This document shows, one piece after another, positions 12,921-19,290 of a stretch of 23,274 nt of DNA. The stretch's first letter is position 1. Each line of letters opens with the position of its first letter. The stretch is from GCA-002772825 sp964560655. GTDB lineage: Bacteria; Patescibacteriota; Minisyncoccia; GCA-002772825. A model generated the notes under the pieces. That model saw only the letters and a program-made list of their open reading frames with translations, searched no databases and was not told the origin of the DNA. The stretch spans positions 1 through 23,274 of the forward strand of contig CAZLLR010000013.1 in NCBI GenBank assembly GCA_964560655.1. The letters run 5' to 3'. A program made the translations under genes and the position numbers.

Positions 12921-13799
12921 ATGAAGATAAAACTTAATTCTAAAAAAACCCAAAGCCCTATTGGGGCGCATTTCTCTATATCTAAAGGGTATAAAGATGC
13001 CTTTTCTAGTGCTGTAGAAGTAGGAGCTTCGGCTATACAAATCTTCTCTAAGAATCCTATGGCAGCTAGGTTTAGAAAAGTCACCAAAGAAGAATCTCAA
13101 GAAGTGAAAAATTTTAATCGTGAAGGCTTGATAAGTTACGCTATTATCCATGCTTCTTACCTTCTGAACTTTGCTCGCCCACTTGAAGAAAACTCTTTTC
13201 CTATAAAATCACTGGAAGAAGATCTATATAATGCCGATATGCTTGGAGCAGATGGAGTGATACTCCACTTCGGCAAGAGTCTTACTATGGAAAAAGATGA
13301 AGCGGAGTCTAATTTTGTGGCTAATATAAAGACAGTCCTTGATAAGACATCTAATTTAAAAGCTAAGATAATTATTGAAAATACTGCTGGGCAAGGGACA
13401 GAGATGGGTACTATGTTGCCAGACTTAGCCAGAGTCTTTAAGAAGCTCGGTAAAGACAAAAGAGTTAGGTTCTGCCTTGATACGGCTCACGCTTATGGTG
13501 CCGGCTATGACTTGAAAGGTGTTAAATCAGCAGAGAAAGTAGCAGAAGAGATAGAAAAGATTATAGGGGTTAAAAATATAGCTTGTATACACATCAATGA
13601 CTCTAAGAAAGAGCTAGGTTCAAGGGTTGATAGGCACGAAGATATTGGCCGTGGCACTATTGGCGAGGCTGGGCTTAAGTCTTTCATAAGGGCGGTTACT
13701 AAGAAAGCTGGCAAGCCCGTACCTCTTATACTTGAGACACCGCAAGAATTTAATACCTACAAAGAGCAGATAAAGAAAGTGAGCAGTTGGTGTTCTTAA
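12921..13799 (+). CDS. nfo: Endonuclease IV (AP endonuclease)
   Basis: Cuts DNA 5' to abasic sites in base excision repair. The 292-residue TIM-barrel protein carries the metal ligands in order: H77 (IIHASYLLN), H116 (ILHFG), E153 (IIENTAGQG), D187 and H190 (CLDTAHAYGAGYD), H224 (CIHINDS), D237 and H239 (RVDRHEDIGRG) and E272 (LETP). All are present, so an active trinuclear site is expected. It starts 9 nt after the M50 protease gene. It converges on the endonuclease Q gene, another damage-specific nuclease, 358 nt away. Confidence 0.97.
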   Translation: MKIKLNSKKTQSPIGAHFSISKGYKDAFSSAVEVGASAIQIFSKNPMAARFRKVTKEESQEVKNFNREGLISYAIIHASYLLNFARPLEENSFPIKSLEEDLYNADMLGADGVILHFGKSLTMEKDEAESNFVANIKTVLDKTSNLKAKIIIENTAGQGTEMGTMLPDLARVFKKLGKDKRVRFCLDTAHAYGAGYDLKGVKSAEKVAEEIEKIIGVKNIACIHINDSKKELGSRVDRHEDIGRGTIGEAGLKSFIRAVTKKAGKPVPLILETPQEFNTYKEQIKKVSSWCS

Positions 13800-13860
13800 A
13801 AGATAAAAACTTGATTTTCGAAAACTGTCCCTTGCTGCTTCACTCATTATTTTTTGGAAG

Positions 13861-13869
13861 TTATCCACA
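13861..13869 (+). other. Isolated DnaA-box-like nonamer
   Basis: TTATCCACA matches the classical DnaA box perfectly. Only one copy was noticed here, with no dnaA, dnaN or rpmH nearby, so it is not evidence of an origin. Confidence 0.3.
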
Positions 13870-13932
13870 GGTGACCTTTTCATATTATGTAGTTAGTTTA
13901 AAATTAAATTAGATTCAAGTTTTTGAAAATTA

Positions 13933-14107
13933 CGGTATACGGAGTAGGGTGCTTGCGCTTAAACTTCTTTAAATATATTTTATTTAAACATCGCGCACCT
14001 CACGCAACAGTGAGTACTCTACTTCGTCTCCCGACCAAAAATAAAGCCCTTTAAAATTATAATATCATCTCGTACATAAAGACCTTCTAAACAGAAGGTC
14101 TATTTTT
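13933..14107 (+). ncRNA. Candidate structured RNA downstream of nfo
   Basis: The gap between nfo and the endonuclease Q gene can fold as a three-way junction: CGGAGTAG (13940-13947) with CTACTTCG (14019-14026, one G-U); GGTGC (13948-13952) with GCACC (13995-13999), enclosing GCG/CGC and the hairpin TTTAAAT/ATTTAAA; and TCAC/GTGA (14000-14003/14010-14013). A Rho-independent terminator follows at 14081-14107, 280 nt after nfo. It could be a free RNA, an nfo 3' UTR structure, or a chance fold. TATAAT strings on both strands (14056-14063) complicate the orientation. No known family recognised. Confidence 0.3.
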
Positions 14108-14108
14108 T
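14081..14108 (+). terminator. Rho-independent terminator
   Basis: Stem GACCTTCT/AGAAGGTC (14081-14088/14093-14100), loop AAAC, followed by TATTTTTTT. It ends plus-strand transcription from nfo or from the candidate RNA before it. Confidence 0.85.
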
Positions 14109-14113
14109 TATCT

Positions 14114-14147
14114 AAAATACCACTTGGAGGTTGAACCTCCAAGTGGT
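14114..14147 (-). terminator. Terminator of the endonuclease Q operon
   Basis: Arms ACCACTTGGAGGTT/AACCTCCAAGTGGT (14119-14132/14134-14147) form a long stem. On the minus strand it is followed by ATTTT and lies 10 nt after the stop at 14158. Confidence 0.75.
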
Positions 14148-14157
14148 AAAAATGTTT

Positions 14158-15453
14158 TTAAAGTATAGAGATTTTGCCAAATTCTCCGTCATAACCTGGT
14201 TCTATTTTTACTTTTTCTTTTCTCATATTGTCTATAGCCCGAGCTATCTTCTTACCGCTTACTTTTTCTACCTCTTTTATATGAGCATCTAAGAGGATGT
14301 GGAATTCGTCTCCTAGCGCCCCAAGCATCTTTTCATAGATGCCGGTTACTTTCTTAGATTTTACCCCAACTTTTTCAACTTCAGAGATTATTTCGGTAAG
14401 AGGTATGATGCTCTTGTAAGGGATAGTATTATTTTTCTTAGTTGGTTCTCTATTAGCCAATTCGTTCACTCTGTGGAGAACACCTACCGTAAGCTTCTTC
14501 TTGCATACCGGACATATATCACTTTTTGACTTAGTTGGATTTACAGATATATTACAGCTTCTATGTCCATCATAATGATATTTCCCTTCTTCTGGAAAGA
14601 ACTCTATAGTGGATATGAATTTTTTCTTATCTTTGCTCTTTATAGCGTCCATTATCCCGTCATATGAAAGATCTGTATTAAAGATATTTGCCTCTCGGCC
14701 TAACTTTGGAAGGGAGTGAGCATCAGAGTTTGAGATAAGGGATATTTTATCAAGAGATGATACCCGCCAGTTCATCTTTGGGTCTGAAGAGAGACCTGTT
14801 TCAATAGCGAATATTTTATCTGATAATTCTTCAAAACATTCTTTAAGTGAGTTAAAGCCAGACATTGACCCAAAAATAGAGAACCAAGGTGTCCAAGCGT
14901 GTGCCGGTATGAGGACGGATCTTTTGTCCACCTTAAGGATAATCTTTAGGAGTTCTTTAGTATCAAGGCCTAAGATTGGCCTGCCGTCTGACTTTAAGTT
15001 TCCTATCTTTGATAACTCTTTATTAATCTTTTCTACTGACTCTATGCTCGGAGTGAATATAAGACTGTGAATTTTCCGTACTTTTCCGTTCTTTTTATAG
15101 ATACTTGAGATTTCTGTGCCTAAGATAAATCGAGTCTTAATTAGAAAATCCTGAAATCTTCCATCTTCCAGAACGGACATAACGGGAAATTCTTCCAGAT
15201 TGGAAGTTTCAGGATTTTCTTTGCTCTTAGTGGCTTCACTTTTCAGCGAAGATTTTAACTTAAAGAGCCCTGGTTCAGCAGGAGTTAATTCTTTCTTTAT
15301 ACTTTTGAGCCACACTGGGTGAGTGAAGTCACCTGTGGATATTACATTGATCCCTTTTTTCTTTGCCCAGAGTGCTATATTCTGTAAGGTCATCTCTTTT
15401 GATACGGCCCGAGAGTATTTTGAGTGAATATGAAGATCAGCGATTATTTGCAT
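14158..15453 (-). CDS. Endonuclease Q-like PHP-domain nuclease
   Basis: 431 residues matching the PHP family formerly known only as TIGR00375 and represented by archaeal/bacterial endonuclease Q, which nicks DNA 5' of deaminated bases and abasic sites. PHP motifs: DLHIHS (H8, H10), STGDFTHPVWL (D42), GTEISSIY (E114), RKIHSL (H129), PAHAWTPWFSIFGSMSG (H185), ETGLSSDP and ISNSDAHSLPKLGREAN (D244, H246). A zinc-finger-like part follows, with C300 and the CPVC knuckle (C314, C317), and then a helix-rich C-domain. Residues about 68-106, between PGLFKLK and TRFILGTE, look inserted compared with my memory of the family and are encoded by a DNA palindrome. The start is 5 nt after the beta-CASP gene, so they form an operon. 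Confidence 0.88.
   Translation of the reverse strand: MQIIADLHIHSKYSRAVSKEMTLQNIALWAKKKGINVISTGDFTHPVWLKSIKKELTPAEPGLFKLKSSLKSEATKSKENPETSNLEEFPVMSVLEDGRFQDFLIKTRFILGTEISSIYKKNGKVRKIHSLIFTPSIESVEKINKELSKIGNLKSDGRPILGLDTKELLKIILKVDKRSVLIPAHAWTPWFSIFGSMSGFNSLKECFEELSDKIFAIETGLSSDPKMNWRVSSLDKISLISNSDAHSLPKLGREANIFNTDLSYDGIMDAIKSKDKKKFISTIEFFPEEGKYHYDGHRSCNISVNPTKSKSDICPVCKKKLTVGVLHRVNELANREPTKKNNTIPYKSIIPLTEIISEVEKVGVKSKKVTGIYEKMLGALGDEFHILLDAHIKEVEKVSGKKIARAIDNMRKEKVKIEPGYDGEFGKISIL
15144..15219. repeat. Palindromic element inside the endonuclease Q gene
   Basis: Arms GAAAATCCTGAAA (15144-15156) and TTTCAGGATTTTC (15207-15219) are exact inverted repeats. They extend inward as CTTCCA (15158-15163) with TGGAAG (15201-15206) after a one-base bulge. 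The 76-nt unit is read through in frame as residues about 79-104. Confidence 0.85.
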
Positions 15454-15458
15454 ATTGT

Positions 15459-16826
15459 TTAGGGTACAAGGACAACAGAGTCACCATTTGTAGGAGATGT
15501 TGCGTCTATACTGAAGTTATCTCGTATCTTTTGGACAAAACTTAGTGAAGCTTTCGGTTCTCCCTGGGTTACGAAGATTTTCTGTAGTGTTTCAGCACTG
15601 TTTTCCACAAAAGCCATTAGTCCGTTTATGTCTGCATGGGCAGAGTAGCCACTTAAGCTTAAGATATTTGCTCTAACATGGACCTCTTGCCCAAGTATAT
15701 TTATAGTCTTTGCTCCGTCTTGGAGTCTTCTGCCTAATGAGTTTACAGCTTGGTACCCTGCGATAAGTAGTGTATTTCTCTTATCTTCTAAATATATTTT
15801 TTCATGATGGATTATTCTTCCACCATTTGACATACCTGAACCAGCAATAATTATCTTTGGTGCTGGTACATTATTTATACTTTTTGATTCTTGAGAGGAT
15901 GCAGTAAACTTTAGTCCAGGGAATTTAAAGATATCATCTCCAGAGCTTATAATGTATTTTGCTTCTTTGTTATAATATTTTTCATAGTGTCCATATATGG
16001 CGGTCGCTTTTATGGCAAGAGGAGAGTCTAAGAAAATAGGAACTCTCGGTATCCTCTTATGCTCTACAAGCTCATTTATCTCAAAGAGAAGCTCTTGCGT
16101 CCTCTCAAGGGAAAAAGCAGGGATAAGTAGGACTCCACCGTCGTTGAAAGTATTTTCAATAGTCCTTTCAAGCTTTATTTTACGGCTTGCTCTCTCTTCG
16201 TGCTCTCTATCTCCATAAGTGCTCTCTATAACTAGAAAATCAGAACCTTCTATTTTATCAGTCTTTCTAAGGAGGGGTGTCGGAGAGTTCCCTAAGTCGC
16301 CAGAGAAGACTGTTTTCTTTCCATCAGCATAGACCTCTACAACACTTGAGCCTAATATATGCCCAGCATCTTTAAGAATTATCTCAAAGCCCCCTACAGG
16401 CAATTTCTTATAATATTCAAGTCCCTCCCACTTACTAAGTGCGTTTTCGACATCTTTCTCTTGATAATGTGGCTTGGTTCCATTTTTTCTCGCTTCGTAT
16501 TCCATTATAGAGAGAGCATCTTCAAACATAAGCTTAGCAAGCTCACGGGTCGCTGGGGTGGAGTAGATTTTTCCCTTAAAGCCATTTCGCGCAAGGACAG
16601 GGACTCTCCCTATATGGTCCATATGAGCATGAGTGATGATAAGAGCATCTATCTCTTTAACGTCATATTCGAAAGGAGCTTTATTTTTTTCTTCCCTATC
16701 TTTCCCTCCTTGAAACATCCCGCAGTCTATAAGTATCTTAGTCTCTTCTTTACCAGATTTATGCTCGAGTAGATAATTTGCACCAGTTACCTCTTGTCCC
16801 CCTCCGTAGAAATAAAGTTTTAACAT
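15459..16826 (-). CDS. Beta-CASP metallo-beta-lactamase RNA-processing protein
   Basis: 455 residues. The N-terminal metallo-beta-lactamase fold shows GGGQEVTGANYLLEH, ILIDCGMFQGG, THAHMDHIGRVP (H66, H68, D70, H71), KDAGHILGSS and VFSGDLGN. The beta-CASP insert has ESTYGDREHE, LLIPAFSLERTQELLFEI and FLDSPLAIKATAIY. It is followed by IAGSGMSNGGRIIHH, IAGYQAVNSLGRRLQDGA and SLSGYSAHADINGL. This is the CPSF73/YsgC-like group of exo- or endoribonucleases, distinct from RNase J by size and from tRNase Z. Its substrate is unknown; RNA turnover is the likely role. The downstream gene (endonuclease Q) follows after 5 nt. The start follows a TAAAAT -10-like sequence closely, with no ribosome-binding site. 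Confidence 0.92.
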   Translation of the reverse strand: MLKLYFYGGGQEVTGANYLLEHKSGKEETKILIDCGMFQGGKDREEKNKAPFEYDVKEIDALIITHAHMDHIGRVPVLARNGFKGKIYSTPATRELAKLMFEDALSIMEYEARKNGTKPHYQEKDVENALSKWEGLEYYKKLPVGGFEIILKDAGHILGSSVVEVYADGKKTVFSGDLGNSPTPLLRKTDKIEGSDFLVIESTYGDREHEERASRKIKLERTIENTFNDGGVLLIPAFSLERTQELLFEINELVEHKRIPRVPIFLDSPLAIKATAIYGHYEKYYNKEAKYIISSGDDIFKFPGLKFTASSQESKSINNVPAPKIIIAGSGMSNGGRIIHHEKIYLEDKRNTLLIAGYQAVNSLGRRLQDGAKTINILGQEVHVRANILSLSGYSAHADINGLMAFVENSAETLQKIFVTQGEPKASLSFVQKIRDNFSIDATSPTNGDSVVLVP

Positions 16827-16875
16827 GTTTTTATTTTAACAGAATTTTCATTTAATACCAAAAAAATATAATAAT

Positions 16876-17038
16876 TAAAAAAAATACCACTCTAGGGTGA
16901 TATTTTTTAACGGTTATTTGAGAAGTGAACTCCTAGGTTGTTTCCACGTGGGTGGAAGCATAGAGAGCCAAGACCTTCTATGACTGATCCTCCCGAAAAT
17001 AATTATTTGATCTAGAAGTTTATGTTCTCAAACAACCT
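16876..17038 (-). ncRNA. ssrS: Probable 6S RNA
   Basis: A stand-alone RNA gene on the minus strand. A consensus promoter (TTGAAA, 17 nt, TATAAT) points to a start near 17038. The RNA folds as a long rod: a 13-bp closing stem pairs 17037-17025 with 16924-16912 (one G-U), then ACTTCTAG pairs with CTAGGAGT, then comes an open central part, and an upper hairpin CATAGA/TCTATG. A Rho-independent terminator ends it. About 160 nt, a single rod with a central bubble, own promoter and terminator are the hallmarks of 6S RNA, which binds the sigma70 RNA polymerase by mimicking an open promoter. Identity is inferred from shape, not from a family search. It lies between ndk and the beta-CASP gene. Confidence 0.6.
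16877..16904 (-). terminator. Terminator of the 6S-like RNA
   Basis: Stem AATACCAC/GTGATATT (16883-16890/16897-16904, one G-U pair in the RNA) with loop TCTAGG. On the minus strand it is followed by a run of eight T (complement of 16877-16884). Confidence 0.85.
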
Positions 17039-17044
17039 TTCTAT

Positions 17045-17073
17045 ATTATAATCCTGTTGTTTAAAAATTTCAA
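17045..17073 (-). promoter_or_regulatory. Promoter of the 6S-like RNA
   Basis: -35 TTGAAA (17073-17068), 17-nt spacer, perfect -10 TATAAT (17050-17045) on the minus strand. The predicted start is 17038, exactly where the closing stem of the RNA begins. It lies directly after the ndk stop. Confidence 0.75.
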
Positions 17074-17098
17074 GTATTGATTGTTTTACAAAAGATGT

Positions 17099-17578
17099 TT
17101 AATTTATCTCGTCTTTGGAGTAAAGGATCGGGAAGTCTATTTTCTGATAATTAAATAACTCGTCATCTTTAAAGAATCTCTTTACCTCTTCTTCAGCAGT
17201 TTCCTTAGAGTCTGAAGCGTGAACTAGGTTTGACTGCATACTCATAGATAAGTCCCCCCTTATACTCCCAGCTGGAGCTTCGTAAGACTTGGTGGGACCT
17301 ACTATAATCCTCGTCGCTGATATAGCGTTTATGCCAGATAGAACCATAATGACAACAGGACTTGATTTCATGTATCTTTTTATCTCAGCAAAGAATGGCT
17401 TGTCTTTGTGGTGACAATAATGTTCTTCAAGTATAGCATCCTCAAGTTGGAGCATTTTCATACCCATAACCTTTAAACCTTTTTTCTCAAAGCGACTGAT
17501 GATTTCGCCTAAGAGATTTCTCTGTAGAGCATCTGGCTTCATGATTATTAATGTCTTTTCTTCATTTGTGTTTTCCAT
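17099..17578 (-). CDS. ndk: Nucleoside diphosphate kinase
   Basis: Exchanges the gamma phosphate between nucleoside tri- and diphosphates through a phospho-histidine. The 159-residue protein has the family fold markers TLIIMKPDALQRNLLGEIISRFE (K14), EEHYCHHKDKPFF, VGPTKSYEAPAGSIRGDL and the active site NLVHASDS with H120; the usual G after H is A here, which is tolerated. It is slightly longer than the usual 130-150 residues at the C-terminus (IDFPILYSKDEIN). The ATG sits 9 nt after TACAAT, so the mRNA is close to leaderless. Flanked by the 6S-like RNA gene and the ComEC-type gene, all on minus but with separate promoters. Confidence 0.97.
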   Translation of the reverse strand: MENTNEEKTLIIMKPDALQRNLLGEIISRFEKKGLKVMGMKMLQLEDAILEEHYCHHKDKPFFAEIKRYMKSSPVVIMVLSGINAISATRIIVGPTKSYEAPAGSIRGDLSMSMQSNLVHASDSKETAEEEVKRFFKDDELFNYQKIDFPILYSKDEIN

Positions 17579-17587
17579 ATGAAAGTT

Positions 17588-17615
17588 ATTGTAGCTTTTT
17601 TGAGTTAATTTGCAA
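17588..17615 (-). promoter_or_regulatory. Promoter of ndk
   Basis: -35 TTGCAA (17615-17610), 16-nt spacer, -10 TACAAT (17593-17588). The predicted start, about 17581, lies only about 3 nt before the ATG at 17578. Confidence 0.55.
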
Positions 17616-17647
17616 ATAATCTTTTCGGTTAAACAATTAAGTGTAAT

Positions 17648-18505
17648 TTATCGGTTAATATATAATTTACTCCCGTCACTTCTCATCTGTATAGTACCAA
17701 GTTCGTCAGTACGGAGAATAGAGATTCCAAAATTTTTTAATCTATTCATCACTTCTTCATGAGGGTGTCCATATGAATTATCTTTTCCAACAGAGATTAT
17801 CGCATAATCTGGGCTCACATACTCTATAAATAACTCTGAGCTTGATGTCTTAGATCCATGGTGTCCGACTTTCAAGACGTCTGTCTTAAGGTTTTCTTTA
17901 TACACGGAAGCAAGATAATTTTCTATCTTTTGCGGAGAGTCAGCTGTAAAGAGAAAGGAATTTTCTCCATAAGTTAGGCGTGCCACTATAGACGCCTCAT
18001 TAGTATCCCAGCCTTCTACATCTTGATTGGGGAAAAGAATATCCAAGTAAGCTCCATCGTCAATGTTTATCCGCATCCCTCGTCTTGCTAAGATCTTCTG
18101 TATGTTCTTTTCTACGATAACTCTTTCAAGCTCTTTATAAGTATTTGTGTCAGATGAAACGCCGGGCTCCATGATGAACCCGATATCAAAATTTTCTATG
18201 ACACTTGGAAGTCCTCCTATGTGGTCTTGGTCTGGGTGAGTGGCTATTAGTATATCTATCGATCTGTCATAGAAGGGCATTATTTTTCCTAACTCCTCGA
18301 GAATTTTTTTGTTTCTTCCACTATCGATTAAGATTTGACGGCCATTTGGAGCTTCTATAAAAATAGCATCACCTTGCCCTATATCTAAGAAGGCAACTAG
18401 AAGAGTACTACGCGTTTCAGCATATACGGTATACCAAGTAAAAAATGTAGCGGTAAAGAGAAGTCCAAGAAAATAATATTTGAAATTTTTCTTTAAATTC
18501 TGCAT
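17648..18505 (-). CDS. Stand-alone ComEC-type metallo-beta-lactamase protein, exported or membrane-anchored
   Basis: 285 residues. An N-terminal hydrophobic segment (about 10-28, FKYYFLGLLFTATFFTWYTVYA) is a signal peptide or anchor and places the domain outside the cytoplasm. The rest matches the C-terminal hydrolase domain of the DNA-uptake protein ComEC: AFLDIGQGDAIFI, ILIDSG, ATHPDQDHIGGLP (H90, D94, H95), TADSP, VLKVGHHGSKTSSS and SVGKDNSYGHPHEEV. The membrane channel of ComEC is absent. It may trim incoming DNA as a separate subunit or act on other nucleic acids. TATACT (18518-18513) ends 7 nt before the ATG, so the message looks leaderless. Confidence 0.88.
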   Translation of the reverse strand: MQNLKKNFKYYFLGLLFTATFFTWYTVYAETRSTLLVAFLDIGQGDAIFIEAPNGRQILIDSGRNKKILEELGKIMPFYDRSIDILIATHPDQDHIGGLPSVIENFDIGFIMEPGVSSDTNTYKELERVIVEKNIQKILARRGMRINIDDGAYLDILFPNQDVEGWDTNEASIVARLTYGENSFLFTADSPQKIENYLASVYKENLKTDVLKVGHHGSKTSSSELFIEYVSPDYAIISVGKDNSYGHPHEEVMNRLKNFGISILRTDELGTIQMRSDGSKLYINR

Positions 18506-18526
18506 TTATCATAGTATAACATTAAA

Positions 18527-18566
18527 TTAAACGGCTTAATCCTCTATAGAGTATTGAGCCGTTTAA
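18527..18566. repeat. AACGGCTCA-family hairpin between divergent genes
   Basis: Arms TTAAACGGCTTAAT (18527-18540) and ATTGAGCCGTTTAA (18553-18566) are complementary except for one T opposite G, which still pairs as U-G in RNA. The 12-nt loop contains CTCTATAGAG. It lies between the divergent ComEC-type and clpP genes, upstream of the clpP promoter. Confidence 0.85.
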
Positions 18567-18597
18567 AATCTTAGTAAAATTTTTGATTTTGCTAAGA

Positions 18598-18625
18598 TTG
18601 ACACCTATTTTTAAACTGGTATTCT
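18598..18625 (+). promoter_or_regulatory. Promoter of clpP, leaderless
   Basis: Perfect -35 TTGACA (18598-18603), 16-nt spacer, -10 TATTCT (18620-18625) extended by TG (18617-18618). The start should be about 18632, 3 nt before the ATG at 18635. Confidence 0.7.
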
Positions 18626-18634
18626 AATAACATT

Positions 18635-19234
18635 ATGTTAATACCAACAGTAATAGAAAAATCACAATTTGGCGAAAGAGCTTATGATATCTATTCTCGT
18701 CTATTGAGAGAGAGGATTATATTTTTAGCTGGACCGATTGATGATGCGGTAGCCAATACCGTCGTTGCACAACTTTTATTTCTTGAGTCAGAAGACCCTA
18801 AAAAAGATATAAGTCTTTATATCAACTCACCAGGTGGCTCTGTGTCTGCTGGGCTTGCTATATATGACACTATACAACATATAAAATGTGATGTATCGAC
18901 CATAGGCCTTGGTATTACTGCTTCTATGGGGGCGACACTTCTTATTGCTGGAGCAAAAGGGAAAAGATTTATACTACCTAACGCAGAGGTGATGCTTCAT
19001 CAGGTTATGGGCGGAGCAGAAGGACAGGCTGTTGATGTAGAGATACAGGCTAAGCAAATACTTAGAGTGAAAGAAAGGATCAATCAAATCTTAGCAAAAC
19101 ATACTGGCCAGCCTATCTCTAAGATAGAGAAAGATACTGACCGTGACTTCTATATGAGGGCTGAAGAGGCTCTAGCTTATGGGGTTGTCGATAAGATTAT
19201 AAAGCCAAAATCTTCAAATAAAAAGAAAAATTAA
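18635..19234 (+). CDS. clpP: ATP-dependent Clp protease proteolytic subunit
   Basis: Serine protease ring that works with ClpX/ClpA-type unfoldases and destroys, among others, tmRNA-tagged proteins. 199 residues, normal length. Visible: an N-terminal IPTVIEKSQFGERAYDIYSRLLRERIIFL, the oxyanion region INSPGGSVSAGLAIYDTI, catalytic S97 in GLGITASMGATLL, H122 in EVMLHQVMGG and D171 in DTDRDFYM. The usual IASMGA and MIHQ read ITASMGA and MLHQ; the triad is complete. A Lys-rich tail ends the protein. The promoter places the transcript start almost on the ATG. A strong terminator shared with gpmI follows. Confidence 0.97.
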   Translation: MLIPTVIEKSQFGERAYDIYSRLLRERIIFLAGPIDDAVANTVVAQLLFLESEDPKKDISLYINSPGGSVSAGLAIYDTIQHIKCDVSTIGLGITASMGATLLIAGAKGKRFILPNAEVMLHQVMGGAEGQAVDVEIQAKQILRVKERINQILAKHTGQPISKIEKDTDRDFYMRAEEALAYGVVDKIIKPKSSNKKKN

Positions 19235-19252
19235 ATTAAACAATAATCAATG

Positions 19253-19290
19253 AAAAGATCCGCATCGTCTACTGATGCGGATCTTTTTTT
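19253..19290. terminator. Terminator shared by convergent clpP and gpmI
   Basis: Perfect 14-bp stem AAAAGATCCGCATC/GATGCGGATCTTTT (19253-19266/19274-19287), 7-nt loop, T-run to 19290. The last codons and stop of gpmI (19269-19271) lie inside the hairpin, so one arm is coding. Confidence 0.9.

Noticed and set aside
13861..13869. Perfect DnaA box as a sign of a replication origin
   Set aside because: Single copy, no cluster, no dnaA/dnaN/rpmH neighbours.
13620..13883. Minus-strand open frame of 87 codons antisense to the nfo 3' end
   Set aside because: Mostly overlaps nfo, has no domain features and no promoter or ribosome-binding site of note; a coding shadow.
16359..16772. Plus-strand open frame of 137 codons inside the beta-CASP gene
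   Set aside because: Antisense shadow with no motif or start signals.
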